64,000 bases of DNA from Methylovulum miyakonense HT12 (GTDB taxonomy: Bacteria > Pseudomonadota > Gammaproteobacteria > Methylococcales > Methylomonadaceae): positions 934,119-998,118 of the forward strand of contig NZ_KB913025.1 in NCBI RefSeq assembly GCF_000384075.1. The letters are read 5' to 3'. Position 1 is the stretch's first letter; each line of letters begins with the position of its first letter. The translations under genes and the position numbers were made by a program. The notes below the pieces were generated by a model that made no database searches, had not been told where the DNA came from, and saw nothing but the letters and a program-made list of their open reading frames with translations. Positions 8,880 to 17,210 of the stretch are shown one piece after another.

Positions 8880-9719
8880 ATATGTGGTTTCCTTACCATT
8901 TGATTTTTTGTCTAATTGTGATTGCAGCGTAGCGATCAACCCATCCAGGGTTGTCACGTCGTCCACCAACCCAGCGTCCTTAGCTTGTTGCCCTACCCAC
9001 GTTTGCCCGTTAGCCCAATTTGTCCAGACAAAATCTGAAGATATACCGCGATACTGGGCAACCCGGTCTGAGAACACCCGGTGCAGCACATCAGAGTGCT
9101 CTTGGATTTGCGCCTTGGCTTCGTCGCTAAGCTTCTCATAAGGGGTTCCTAGGGCTTTCTTATCCCCTGAACGGATAACCGTTGGTTTGACGCCATTTTG
9201 GCGGAGGTTTTCCGAGTAGTCTTTGTGTATCGTAATGACGCCGATGCTTCCGACAGTGGCCACTTCCCCTGCATATAAGTTACGGCAGGAAGACATGGCC
9301 CAATAGCCTGCGGACGTGGCGTGGCCTCCGGTGTACCCATCAATAGGGAATCCCATTGAAGTCAGTTGCCGGATAAGGTTGCCAAGGTCGGAGAGGCCGT
9401 TAGGCGTGCCGCCTCCTGTGTCAAAGTTTATGACACAGGAGGCGGCATCAGTGTGGGCATACGCTTCGAAAAGTGCGCGGCGGATTTGATTATACGACGT
9501 GTCGCCAAAATACCAAGTGCGCCAGGAGTCATCATTGGTCAATACACCAGTGACGTCGATGACGGCAACATTGCCGAACAAGGTGAAATACTCAGGGGGG
9601 TCGGAGGAGAGGCTATCTGACGTGATGCTGCCTGACAATAAGGCGGCATTTAAGCCCTCTTGCCTGGCGACGTAGTCGTTGTACTGCTGTAGGCTTCCTA
9701 GCCAGTGCGTAGCTTCCAT
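8313..9719 (-). CDS. S49/SppA-type capsid maturation protease with C-terminal scaffold
   Basis: 468 residues. Residues 50-265 are an S49 (SppA-like) serine protease: INFDTGGGTPNGL near 98-109, a nucleophile Ser136 in HATSAGYW, and the general-base region SGDKKALG near 184-191, so the Ser/Lys dyad seems intact. Residues 281-468 are Ala/Glu/Gln-rich and coiled-coil-like, ending in a basic KRRN tail, typical of a scaffold. As in lambda C/Nu3, the scaffold may also be made separately from an internal start. It would process the capsid and scaffold during head assembly. Confidence 0.85.
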   Translation of the reverse strand: MEATHWLGSLQQYNDYVARQEGLNAALLSGSITSDSLSSDPPEYFTLFGNVAVIDVTGVLTNDDSWRTWYFGDTSYNQIRRALFEAYAHTDAASCVINFDTGGGTPNGLSDLGNLIRQLTSMGFPIDGYTGGHATSAGYWAMSSCRNLYAGEVATVGSIGVITIHKDYSENLRQNGVKPTVIRSGDKKALGTPYEKLSDEAKAQIQEHSDVLHRVFSDRVAQYRGISSDFVWTNWANGQTWVGQQAKDAGLVDDVTTLDGLIATLQSQLDKKSNGKETTYMSKIPRPAMTEQQQAALLAGADPAVVLGTEAAAALAAETAAESSLEDSQTENTESALVVGTIGESEVVTFLKAELAAKDSKILELTSQLAEASNAVAKFEATHQPMKDIIHLSLQKMQVAMGGTPIDMSELPAETLLAQHAKTTTTFMSKFKVGGVAAVESEETDESSGPPVLDQARLQQNSFNKRRN

Positions 9720-9785
9720 GTTTTTCTCTTCGGCATCCTGCCAATAAGGTTAATTAATTATAACCATCTGCGGTGACAATACAAA

Positions 9786-10055
9786 TTATTTTGGTAGTTT
9801 GTCTATCAGCAGGTTAAACAGGCCGTCTAACCTTTGTCCTACGTGGGAAAAGCCATTATCTATTTTTGTGTAGATTTCGGAGATGTCGCGGTTATGTTGT
9901 TCCTTATGTACCGTATCCCGCTCTAACACGGCAATACGGGTGTCATGGGATTCAAGCTTATTTAGTGCCATCTTAATTCCCGCCAGCACAATAGTCCCCA
10001 GCACTACCAACACGGTTCCCGCCCACCCCCATAGCGTATCGTCGTCCAATGTCAT
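9786..10055 (-). CDS. Small membrane protein with coiled coil (lysis accessory candidate)
   Basis: 89 residues from the ATG at 10055, chosen because a perfect GGAGGT lies 6 nt upstream; an ATG eight codons earlier spans that site and is rejected. One membrane segment (WAGTVLVVLGTIVLAGIKMAL) near residues 10-30 is followed by a heptad-like helix (ESHDTRIAVLERDTVHKEQ). This layout resembles XhlA/phage-holin-associated proteins. It overlaps in spacing with the transglycosylase gene just upstream, supporting a lysis role, but this is inference. Confidence 0.55.
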   Translation of the reverse strand: MTLDDDTLWGWAGTVLVVLGTIVLAGIKMALNKLESHDTRIAVLERDTVHKEQHNRDISEIYTKIDNGFSHVGQRLDGLFNLLIDKLPK

Positions 10056-10059
10056 AGGG

Positions 10060-10689
10060 TTACCTCCGTGAGTTTTCATAGTCCGCCGCGTATTTTTTTA
10101 CATTGGCAACATAGTGTTCGTTGGCGTCGGTAGGGGTGCCGGCATTGTAGGCAGATATAACCCCGTCAATGCCGTGCGAAGCAGAAAATTGCCTATGGAG
10201 GTTAACAAAATGCCTAACACCATAGATGATTCCAGGAACCCCACATAAATCTTGGAATTCTCCCCGAAAACCATATTCGCGGGCAACCGCTCCCATAACC
10301 TGCATAGGTCCCCAGGAAGTCTTCTGTCCTTCAAACTCCTCCGAATCTGTTGTAACTCCTGGAACTCCAGTAAAACCCCTCGGCAATTTAGCGGTTACAG
10401 GTTCCAGTGCCTCCTCAAACTCCGCAGAAGGTGGTATGTGTTCCAGGGGTTCGAAAGATTCTGCCATGGCAACTGCCGTGGTTTTCTTGGTTTTGGTTGG
10501 CTTAGGCTCGGCCTCTTTGAAAGGTTGGTTTTTAGCCACATCCCATAACCACTGGTAATCCTTTTCAAACCGGGTGGCATCCATTCTGCCTGAACTTTCC
10601 TGCATAGCGATGCCAACCAGGTACCTGGTCCTAAACCCGGCCAACCTGGCCTGGTTTATAATGGCCGTCTCAATATTTTTTGCGATCAT
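10060..10689 (-). CDS. Lytic transglycosylase (endolysin or virion muralytic enzyme)
   Basis: 209 residues. An SLT/lysozyme-like fold is indicated by a helix with the catalytic Glu31 in GIAMQESSG, a SWGPMQVMGAVAREYGF middle and a C-terminal ISAYNAG motif. Between Glu31 and SWGPMQ lies a linker of about 85 residues rich in Pro, Lys and Glu, longer than usual. No signal peptide is seen, so export would need a holin or incorporation in the particle. Likely cleaves peptidoglycan during lysis. Confidence 0.82.
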   Translation of the reverse strand: MIAKNIETAIINQARLAGFRTRYLVGIAMQESSGRMDATRFEKDYQWLWDVAKNQPFKEAEPKPTKTKKTTAVAMAESFEPLEHIPPSAEFEEALEPVTAKLPRGFTGVPGVTTDSEEFEGQKTSWGPMQVMGAVAREYGFRGEFQDLCGVPGIIYGVRHFVNLHRQFSASHGIDGVISAYNAGTPTDANEHYVANVKKYAADYENSRR

Positions 10690-10715
10690 AAGTCACTCCA
10701 TTGACTTGGTGGGTG

Positions 10716-12233
10716 TTATTGCGAAGCCCCGCCGGATTTTTGGGGGGCGTCTCCGGTTAGTGCGCGTCTGGTGGGGTCGCCGCCATTGGCGACCGCTTTT
10801 GGATCCATAGCCTGTTTTCCCTTTTCATAGAACATGGTGCCAGACAAAGGCGGGGCACCAGGGGCACGAAGGCCTGTGTTTAGGTCTTGGGCCGCTTCCT
10901 GATCGGTCTTAAACCCTAACGACAACAGTTCAAGGATCCGTGCTTGTTTCATCTGTTTGAAAGCTTCCAGCTCATCCTCAGGACGTAGGTTGACCGGATC
11001 GTATTTCGCCTCTACATATCCTTCGAACCCATATAACCTCAAAGCCAGTGTCAATGCCCTAGCCCATACGGCCTCAACAGGTTTGCGTATCCCTTCCACA
11101 TGTTTCAAGAACAGTAGCGACTCGGAACTGGAGATGCTTTGTGATCCGCCGGTAGTGCGCTTTCCTAGGATAGATAATGGGGTATGTAAGGCTGTGGAAG
11201 ATTGGCCATCCACTATGTCCATCAAGGGGCCGTAATCTCCAGACGCACCTATCTGCGAATTTAGGTAGTCCACTTCTGCCGTGTCCCAGAGCACCAAACC
11301 AGATTCAGGGTTAAGCCCTGCTATCTGGGTTTCCAAGGCACTACGCACAGAGTCCATCCACTCCTTCTGCTTATTGAAATCCCCCCGCGCCTCCGTCGGC
11401 ATGGCCTTCATCACCATTTCGGTGTTAAGGGTCACCACCAGGCGGCTATGCCCGGAGCGGCGCACCGCCCGGCGGATGTCCTCAAGCACTTCGGCGTTAA
11501 AAACTGCCGCATTCAGGGCGGATTCCAGTGGGGGTTTAGGATATGTGACCGTGACGTCGTGGTCAAGACGAGCAGAGAAGAATGTGGGGATGTCCAGTAT
11601 CACCGTGGCGCCTTGCAGTTGCTGCCACGGGATGATTTTGTGGTTGGTGCCGTTGCCGGTATCAACCGGGCTAATCCGCCAGCGCAATTTGGACGGGGAC
11701 ACAGGCTGCAGACGGAAAGGCAGCCGCACTTTATCCAATACCAATTCCATCGCACACGCCCCGGTCAGCAGGATCTCATTCAGCATGGTCTCAGAGACAC
11801 TGGATAACGGCTGCCGGTCGTCATAGCCGTAGCTGTAGTCGTTTAGATGGGTAAGGTTGGTGAGGATGCTAAGCAGGAGTTTTGACCCGTCGTCCGAGAG
11901 CTGCTGCCCCATATCGAACACTTTGAACCGCAGTTCCGTATTGGCCAGCCGGACGTAGGACACGACAGCCATGGATACATCAGGGGAAATTTTGACCAGG
12001 GCGCGTATGGCCTCATACGCGTTGGCCGACGCACGGATGGATTGGATGCTGGTGTTGAAGTAGAACGGGGCGGCGTCCGGCAACGGGATATCCACACCCC
12101 TGTTGGTGGACAAATCCACTGTCTGGATACCGGCAACCAACTTCCGGGGCAACACAAGCGGCGCCGTGGCTGGGGATGCCTGGGCAGACCCTTGGGGTTT
12201 AGTTTTGGGACTTCTCTTGTTGTTGGCAGCCAT
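10716..12233 (-). CDS. Portal protein
   Basis: 505 residues. The order terminase, small proteins, portal, protease, capsid and the sequence pattern (KISPDVSMAVVSYVRLANTE near the N-terminus; QPVSPSKLRWRI; a long C-terminal helical stretch with LRPEDELEAFKQMKQARILE) match phage portal proteins that form the dodecameric DNA channel. Length is normal for the family. The N- and C-termini are Pro/Gly/Ala-rich tails. The ribosome site is weak (GGATGTCAA). Confidence 0.85.
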   Translation of the reverse strand: MAANNKRSPKTKPQGSAQASPATAPLVLPRKLVAGIQTVDLSTNRGVDIPLPDAAPFYFNTSIQSIRASANAYEAIRALVKISPDVSMAVVSYVRLANTELRFKVFDMGQQLSDDGSKLLLSILTNLTHLNDYSYGYDDRQPLSSVSETMLNEILLTGACAMELVLDKVRLPFRLQPVSPSKLRWRISPVDTGNGTNHKIIPWQQLQGATVILDIPTFFSARLDHDVTVTYPKPPLESALNAAVFNAEVLEDIRRAVRRSGHSRLVVTLNTEMVMKAMPTEARGDFNKQKEWMDSVRSALETQIAGLNPESGLVLWDTAEVDYLNSQIGASGDYGPLMDIVDGQSSTALHTPLSILGKRTTGGSQSISSSESLLFLKHVEGIRKPVEAVWARALTLALRLYGFEGYVEAKYDPVNLRPEDELEAFKQMKQARILELLSLGFKTDQEAAQDLNTGLRAPGAPPLSGTMFYEKGKQAMDPKAVANGGDPTRRALTGDAPQKSGGASQ

Positions 12234-12296
12234 TTGACATCCGTGTCATAGGGTTTGGTGAGTTGATTATATCAACATTTTCCTGGCGTTAAAGCC

Positions 12297-12509
12297 TTAT
12301 ATGTAACTCAAGGCCGACTTGCCCTTAACGATCACCTTCGCCGTCCGCTTGTCGCCGTGGGAAAGGTTCCATGATTCCAACTCCTCGACTGTGGCTTTCA
12401 ACGTTTTCCGGTAGAGGTTCAGCATCGCCACAACCTCCTCAACCGCCATCGGCTCCCCGTTGTTCAGGATAACCGCCCCGTCCTCCATCACCCCTTCTGT
12501 AAATTTCAT
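12297..12509 (-). CDS. Small protein between terminase and portal
   Basis: 70 residues, Glu/Lys/Val-rich, starting MKFTEGVMEDGAVILNNG. The ATG overlaps the stop of the preceding gene. Its place between large terminase and portal is that of lambda gpW-like head completion proteins, but the sequence is not recognisable as one. Function unknown. Confidence 0.5.
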   Translation of the reverse strand: MKFTEGVMEDGAVILNNGEPMAVEEVVAMLNLYRKTLKATVEELESWNLSHGDKRTAKVIVKGKSALSYI

Positions 12510-12736
12510 AGCTTACCGGAAGTCTTTTCCGGCTCCCCGATTAAAACCTTGCCTCCAATTAGCACACTGGTGGTGATACCTGTCCCCGGTATCTGGGACA
12601 AACCTAACATGACCAGAATCCAAACCAAAAGCGCGTTAGCCAACACATTGAACAAAGCAAGCACGGCACCCGCCAAAACCTTAAACACCTTGCCAGCCCC
12701 CACATATTCCACCACTGTTTCAGTTGTTGCCGGCAT
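12506..12736 (-). CDS. Small membrane protein, holin candidate
   Basis: 76 residues with a GAGG site 8-9 nt upstream. A long hydrophobic run (VLAGAVLALFNVLANALLV and on to VMLGL) can form one or two membrane helices, followed by a Gly-rich loop, a second weak hydrophobic segment and a charged end. Size and hydrophobicity fit a holin, but the gene lies two genes away from the muralytic enzyme, separated by portal. Candidate only. Confidence 0.45.
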   Translation of the reverse strand: MPATTETVVEYVGAGKVFKVLAGAVLALFNVLANALLVWILVMLGLSQIPGTGITTSVLIGGKVLIGEPEKTSGKL

Positions 12737-12748
12737 TTTAATTGCCTC

Positions 12749-14494
12749 TTATTGAGAAACTGTGCCGACCCGTATCTGATGTATCGTCGGCACCGGCACC
12801 CATCCGACATACTCCTCCCCTAAAATATCATCCGCCATCGACAGGTAATTACCTGCGTGGAAATAATGGTCTTCCCCTGATTTTACCCAATTGGATTCTT
12901 CCTCTTTCTTACTACCCACTTCCAATAACCTATCAATCCGTTTCATCCCTTGGAAATGCTTCCTGACCGCCTCCATCTCGTCCATCGCCGGCCACTGTAT
13001 GTCCCCATGGTTCACCTTTTTGGCAAACAGGTTAAGGGTTTTGGTGCGGTTCGATTTAACCACCCACTCCTTCTCGTCCACGATATAAAGAGGCAGCCTG
13101 TTATCGGTCAGCGTATAGAAATTGGGCAGCACCCAACCTTCCGGCCTGGCGCTTTGTATCGCCATGATGGAGGGGGTGTAAGGCATCCCGTCCGACACCA
13201 GCTTGATCACCCCATATTGGCGCAGGCGTAAAGTGACCTTCACTTTCAGGTCATCGTCCTCGTTCCCTTCCAACCGTATCTGTTCAGCCCACAACACGTC
13301 CAGCTTACCGGTGCTGTAGTTCCGTTTGCCGATCAGCAGCCAGCTAACCTTGCCCACGTCCAACCCCGCCACGCAGCCGGTAATTCCTAAAGCCTGGGCC
13401 AAGTCCGGCGGCACCGGCCTTACCGAAATGTTTTCCTTAACTTTCTCGTCAAGGATGGAGTTAGACGAGTCGGAATGCGCCAGCCCCAGCACAAAGTTTT
13501 TGAAGTGGTTAAGGTTGTTTTTGTAGGAGATCAGCTTATGGATGATACTCAGCGGCGTGTGGTACTCAGGGAAATCCAACGGGCTTAAGTGGAACCCTTC
13601 CTGCATGGTGACGGAAGGGAACTCCGCCACCCATTCCCGGTAGTCGGGGCCGAGGTTTTCTTTTGTGATCGGTTTGTAACAATATTCACACAGCAACTGC
13701 GCCCCTGCCAAAAGCCCTTTTGACTCCAGCAACGTCGCATCCAGATATGACATCTCATCCATCGGCCTGTCCCATCCGGGCACGACAACGTGTTTGTAGA
13801 ACTGCGGCCAAAAATGGGACGCGCAGTGTTTGCACTTCACCAGGCGCTTGAACTGGTTAGATTGGGAATACAGGTAATCTACCCCAATACCCACCGCCGT
13901 CGGCGTGCTCAGTTTCCGTTTGATCCCCCGTGTCCCGGTCTCTTCATCGACAAACCGGCTATGGGTCAGCCGCGACTCCGCCGTCGCCACGTTTTCGCTG
14001 TTACAAAAATCCAGTTCGTCTATGACCAGCAAGTCAGTCGGGACCGAGATGATAGCCCTGCCGTGCGTGCCTCCGGTGACCAGCTGGGAACTGCCAATCT
14101 GCTTGAACGAAGACGAATCCGACCCCGCCACCAGAATGGATTTCAGGTAGGGGGACGTTCGGATGACCGGGTCAACACGGGATTTGGTGAAACGTTGCGA
14201 CTCCCCGACCGTAGGCAGAAGGTACATGGCCACCACGTCCTGCTCCACTGACAGAAACCCTAGCACCAGCCTCGCCGTCAGCTCGGTCAGGCCGATCTGT
14301 GACGGCTTGATCGTGACCGAATTGTTGTGCCTGCTGTCCAGGATGGCCCGGTGCGCCTCGTGGCCTTTAAGGGAGTATGGGCGGCCTGATAGCCTGGTGT
14401 TCTTCTCCAGCCAAAAAGACAAACGCCCAAGGGAAGACTGGCGGTCTAGCGCGTCCTCCACTTGGGCGATAAATTCCTCATATAACTGGTGCAT
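12749..14494 (-). CDS. Terminase large subunit (GpA family)
   Basis: 581 residues. The ATPase domain shows a GpA-type P-loop (TIKPSQIGLTE, residues 61-71) and Walker B (DLLVIDELDFC, 154-164). A pair of Cys-x2-Cys motifs (CKHC and CEYC) between ATPase and nuclease domains is typical of the family. The C-terminal half (GLDVGKVSWLLIGKRNYSTG) carries the RNase H-like nuclease start. It packages DNA into proheads through the portal. The start ATG overlaps the small subunit stop (TAATG). GpA-type enzymes usually belong to cos-packaging phages. Confidence 0.93.
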   Translation of the reverse strand: MHQLYEEFIAQVEDALDRQSSLGRLSFWLEKNTRLSGRPYSLKGHEAHRAILDSRHNNSVTIKPSQIGLTELTARLVLGFLSVEQDVVAMYLLPTVGESQRFTKSRVDPVIRTSPYLKSILVAGSDSSSFKQIGSSQLVTGGTHGRAIISVPTDLLVIDELDFCNSENVATAESRLTHSRFVDEETGTRGIKRKLSTPTAVGIGVDYLYSQSNQFKRLVKCKHCASHFWPQFYKHVVVPGWDRPMDEMSYLDATLLESKGLLAGAQLLCEYCYKPITKENLGPDYREWVAEFPSVTMQEGFHLSPLDFPEYHTPLSIIHKLISYKNNLNHFKNFVLGLAHSDSSNSILDEKVKENISVRPVPPDLAQALGITGCVAGLDVGKVSWLLIGKRNYSTGKLDVLWAEQIRLEGNEDDDLKVKVTLRLRQYGVIKLVSDGMPYTPSIMAIQSARPEGWVLPNFYTLTDNRLPLYIVDEKEWVVKSNRTKTLNLFAKKVNHGDIQWPAMDEMEAVRKHFQGMKRIDRLLEVGSKKEEESNWVKSGEDHYFHAGNYLSMADDILGEEYVGWVPVPTIHQIRVGTVSQ

Positions 14495-14928
14495 TATTTG
14501 AACCGCTCCTTCAGGAGCGACAGAAACCGGGCTTGTATTGCCGGGTCAACCTCTTTGAGGGTCTCGACCAGGACTTGTTGGAGGGTTCTTACCCTGTCCT
14601 GGTTGTAAATTTTCTCAAGGGTCGTCTGGAGGGTCTTGATCAGAGACGTAGAGGCCGTCAAGGCTTCTTTCGCCTCGCGGATGTCGGGTATTTGGGCGCC
14701 GTTGTCAGGTATGGCCTGGCTTCTCAAAGCTTTGGCGGCCTTGATCTGGCTCATGATCTCCTCGTGGAGGTCAAAATCGGAGCCGTTGCCTATTTGGCTG
14801 TCGCTTGGTGCTGAGAAATTGTCCTGCAGGTATTGCCTGACTTCTTTTGGCAGGTAAGAGCGGCGTTTTATCAGAAATTCCGCCAATTCCATTGGCGGGA
14901 CCCCTACCGCGGTGTCTTCGAAGGCCAT
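14494..14928 (-). CDS. Putative terminase small subunit
   Basis: 144 residues, mostly helical, with a coiled-coil-like second half (LIKTLQTTLEKIYNQDRVRT). It overlaps the large terminase gene by the TAATG junction, the standard place for the DNA-recognition subunit. No helix-turn-helix is obvious. Role inferred from position. Confidence 0.6.
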   Translation of the reverse strand: MAFEDTAVGVPPMELAEFLIKRRSYLPKEVRQYLQDNFSAPSDSQIGNGSDFDLHEEIMSQIKAAKALRSQAIPDNGAQIPDIREAKEALTASTSLIKTLQTTLEKIYNQDRVRTLQQVLVETLKEVDPAIQARFLSLLKERFK

Positions 14929-15074
14929 ATCCGTGCCTATTGGGTGATTGTTACGTCCATGTGCCCCGCGATCCGTGCAGGTTGTTGGCCATCTGGGCCG
15001 GTCCGTTAGCGGCTAATGTAGCGGGAGAAGGGGTGTGGGGATAGGTGTTAGGCGGGTAAACGACAAAATGTCAG

Positions 15075-15785
15075 TTATTTGCGGGAAATGGCTTGCCTGA
15101 TGTCTTCCACGGCCTCGTTCATAATGTCCTGCATAAGGTATGTGTATCCACGGGCGTCATAACCGTCTTTGTAATAAAGTCCTTGCGTGATGTCGGTGTC
15201 CTTTTTGTATTCCTTATGCCAGACAACGGCGTTAGTGTGCAGGTTTGTGAGTTTCAAACCAATATCCAATACGTTTTTCGACGTGCCTACTGGCAGCCCC
15301 ACCAACCATAACAGCGGCCCTTGCACGGACAGTCCATAAGTCCATAGCTTTCCCTCGTAGTCGGTGGATAAAACCTCACCTTCCAGCAGATAGTCCGCCT
15401 TGTCCTTATCGCCTCCGAACGTGAAGAACACATCCTGGAACACGCCGGCCTCTTTCAGGCTGTAAACGGAGGCCTTGGCGAGGTCTTCGCTGACATTGAA
15501 CTCGAATTCGGAGATGGTGTTGAACATCCTGGCGGCCTCAGGGCGCTGGTATGTGCCATAGCCATAAGGCATCAACGGTATCAGATAAAGCCAATATGTG
15601 CCGGATTGGTTCTCATCCCCGCGTTTCTCTTTGAAGGGGGTCACCGCCACCTTGCTTTGCGGGAGGAACGTGTCGCCGATATGCCTTACGTCCTTAACGT
15701 CTGCGGGGTAGACAAATTTTGCCGTGGTTCCGCAGCCTTGTAGGGCAACCAGGAGGGTTATGGCAAGCAGTGGTTTTATTAGCAT
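15075..15785 (-). CDS. Phage-encoded lipoprotein
   Basis: 236 residues with a lipoprotein signal: MLIKPLLAITLLVALQGC, lipobox LQGC with Cys18. The mature part contains strand-rich segments and a YLIPLMPYGYGTYQRPE loop. It resembles outer-membrane lipoproteins of unknown function that bear a conserved domain with NVSEDLAKASVYSLKEAGVF. Being next to the regulator and terminase genes, it may be a lysogenic conversion gene such as a superinfection-exclusion factor; that role is inference. Confidence 0.6.
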   Translation of the reverse strand: MLIKPLLAITLLVALQGCGTTAKFVYPADVKDVRHIGDTFLPQSKVAVTPFKEKRGDENQSGTYWLYLIPLMPYGYGTYQRPEAARMFNTISEFEFNVSEDLAKASVYSLKEAGVFQDVFFTFGGDKDKADYLLEGEVLSTDYEGKLWTYGLSVQGPLLWLVGLPVGTSKNVLDIGLKLTNLHTNAVVWHKEYKKDTDITQGLYYKDGYDARGYTYLMQDIMNEAVEDIRQAISRK

Positions 15786-15810
15786 GTGGTGGTTCCTCTA
15801 TGGTGTGTGT

Positions 15811-16224
15811 TTAATCATCCATGCGCCAGTCCGGCGTAGATATGTGATCTTCCCAATGTCCAGGCTCTAAATCGTCCCGCTCCCATTGGTAATCCCGTCC
15901 CCTCTGGTAATACCCAACATTGGCGACATTCCGTCTAACGTCAAATTCTTCATCTTCCATCTGTAAACTTGCCATATGGCTTTTGGTTGGGTTTGCTTCT
16001 TCTTCAATCCGGGTGGTCAGATAATCCAAAACCTCAACTACGTGACCATCTGTAAATTTGGTATTTGGAGCCACTACAGCAAACCAAGAATACACAACTT
16101 CCTGTACACATGGGTGAGGTATGCCGTCAGCTGTTGTGAGTCCACGAAGATTGTTAGCCTTAACTACTTTGTATAGGGTCTATGCTAACGCTTTAAGCTC
16201 CTTGCGTATCTTACTGAAACTCAT
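15811..16224 (-). pseudogene. Small gene interrupted by an in-frame amber codon
   Basis: The ATG at 16224 has a good AGAGG site 6 nt upstream and begins MSFSKIRKELKALA. Codon 15 is TAG (16182-16180). The same frame then continues without a stop for 122 codons as TLYKVVKANNLRGLTTADG and so on to an acidic tail ending 15811. The reading before and after the TAG looks equally protein-like, so the frame was recently intact (one C-to-T change from CAG would do it). A GTG at 16095 could start a shorter 94-residue form. Either a nonsense mutant or a readthrough gene. Family not recognised. Confidence 0.6.
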
Positions 16225-16237
16225 AGTAGCCTCTGGG

Positions 16238-16567
16238 TTATTTGGCTTTTACTTCAGAATAGCGAAGATGTTTAGGGTTGAGCAGATGAGAAGGGAACAG
16301 TTGTGGTTGTTCTTTGAACCGGCGTTGGAGTTCCTGGAGCGAGGTCAGGTTACGTTTACGGGCTGTTTTGTATATGGCTTGGTGTGATACACCTAAATAA
16401 TGGCACCACTCGTCCAAGGTAAGGTCAATGCCGTTTATTGGGAAGTTTAATGTCAATTTAGGGGAAAACGCCAATGCCGACTCCACCGACCCGGTGCGCT
16501 GCACTCTCGTCCTAAACGTGGATGGGTTAACCCCGGTGGCTATTGCCAAAGATTTTTGCGTTTCCAT
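16238..16567 (-). CDS. DNA-binding transcriptional regulator (HTH)
   Basis: 109 residues starting METQKSLAIATGVNPSTFRT; this ATG fits the promoter at 16601-16629 better than an upstream TTG at 16600. Two helix-turn-helix-like segments are visible: residues 5-25 (SLAIATGVNPSTFRTRVQRT) and near 60-85 (TLDEWCHYLGVSHQAIYKTA). It lies beside two palindromic operators and a divergent rightward promoter, the layout of a lysis-lysogeny or early-late switch. It is the obvious candidate to bind those operators. Not a recognisable CI or Cro homologue. Confidence 0.65.
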   Translation of the reverse strand: METQKSLAIATGVNPSTFRTRVQRTGSVESALAFSPKLTLNFPINGIDLTLDEWCHYLGVSHQAIYKTARKRNLTSLQELQRRFKEQPQLFPSHLLNPKHLRYSEVKAK

Positions 16568-16600
16568 TTCGGTTCCGAACCAGTTATTGAAGTTTCTCAA

Positions 16601-16629
16601 ATACTGTCAAAATTTGTCTCAGATGTCAA
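16601..16629 (-). promoter_or_regulatory. Leftward promoter for the regulator and late operon
   Basis: Read leftward: TTGACA, 17 nt, CAGTAT. A perfect -35 and a 4/6 -10 at ideal spacing. Transcription would begin about 25 nt before the ATG at 16567. Confidence 0.65.
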
Positions 16630-16743
16630 CCCCTGGCTGGAAAATCGTAAAAAATTGTCCGAGGGACCTACTGCACCTCCCCAAACCCCCGGTGTAATCG
16701 GGATGGCCGGGGTTGGCGGCATGGCAACCCTCCTCACACCCCA

Positions 16744-16762
16744 TGTGACAATTTTTGTCACA
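16744..16762. promoter_or_regulatory. Palindromic operator 1
   Basis: TGTGACAATTTTTGTCACA: 8-bp arms TGTGACAA/TTGTCACA around TTT. It overlaps the -35 of the rightward promoter. Confidence 0.7.
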
Positions 16763-16782
16763 ATGTGACAATTTTGTATAAC
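16755..16782 (+). promoter_or_regulatory. Rightward promoter embedded in operators
   Basis: TTGTCA, 16 nt, TATAAC. The -35 is the right arm of operator 1 and the -10 lies between the arms of operator 2, so a dimer bound at either would block RNA polymerase. Confidence 0.55.
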
Positions 16783-16794
16783 ACTTTTGTCACA
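16764..16794. promoter_or_regulatory. Operator 2 with wider spacing
   Basis: Arms TGTGACAA (16764-16771) and TTGTCACA (16787-16794), the same half-sites as operator 1 but separated by 15 nt that contain the TATAAC -10. Confidence 0.6.
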
Positions 16795-17210
16795 TCAGGG
16801 TAAGCCGCTGAGGGTGGCGTTAGAGCTAAGTCATTGATTTATAAGGTAAATCACAATGTGGCACGGCATGTGCTTTATTATTTGCCGTAAGGGTTGCATG
16901 TTGCGACACATCGCCCTACCCGCTCTTATCAGATAGGCTTAGGCACTGTGACCTAAGCAGGTGATTGCCTCATTATAGTACCGCCATAAGTTACGGTTTA
17001 ACCGTGCCTATGCCATGCCATAACGAAGTAAATCAGCTACACACTAGCAAAGTGTAGCCATACCAGCAATGTAGGACACTTGCCCATAGAGTCTTATAAA
17101 CCGTTGCGTGATTATCTTACACAATAGGGTAATGACGCAACAGGTACAAAACCCAAAACAGGCAAATATTTGCCTTAACCATACCGCCCACAATGGGCAA
17201 AGGTGCAACC
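16795..17210 (+). other. Structured leader without a recognisable gene
   Basis: About 415 bp between the rightward promoter and the first rightward gene. It holds several perfect hairpins: GCTTAGG/CCTAAGC at 16928-16950, GCTACAC/GTGTAGC at 17035-17057, the palindromes ACGGTTTAACCGT and GGCAAATATTTGCC, and GTTGCGT/ACGCAAC around 17103-17142. No open frame of note is seen. It could be a long structured 5' untranslated region or hold a small RNA. Confidence 0.5.

Noticed and set aside
8329-9141. 270-codon rightward frame
   Set aside because: Antisense shadow of the head protease-scaffold gene.
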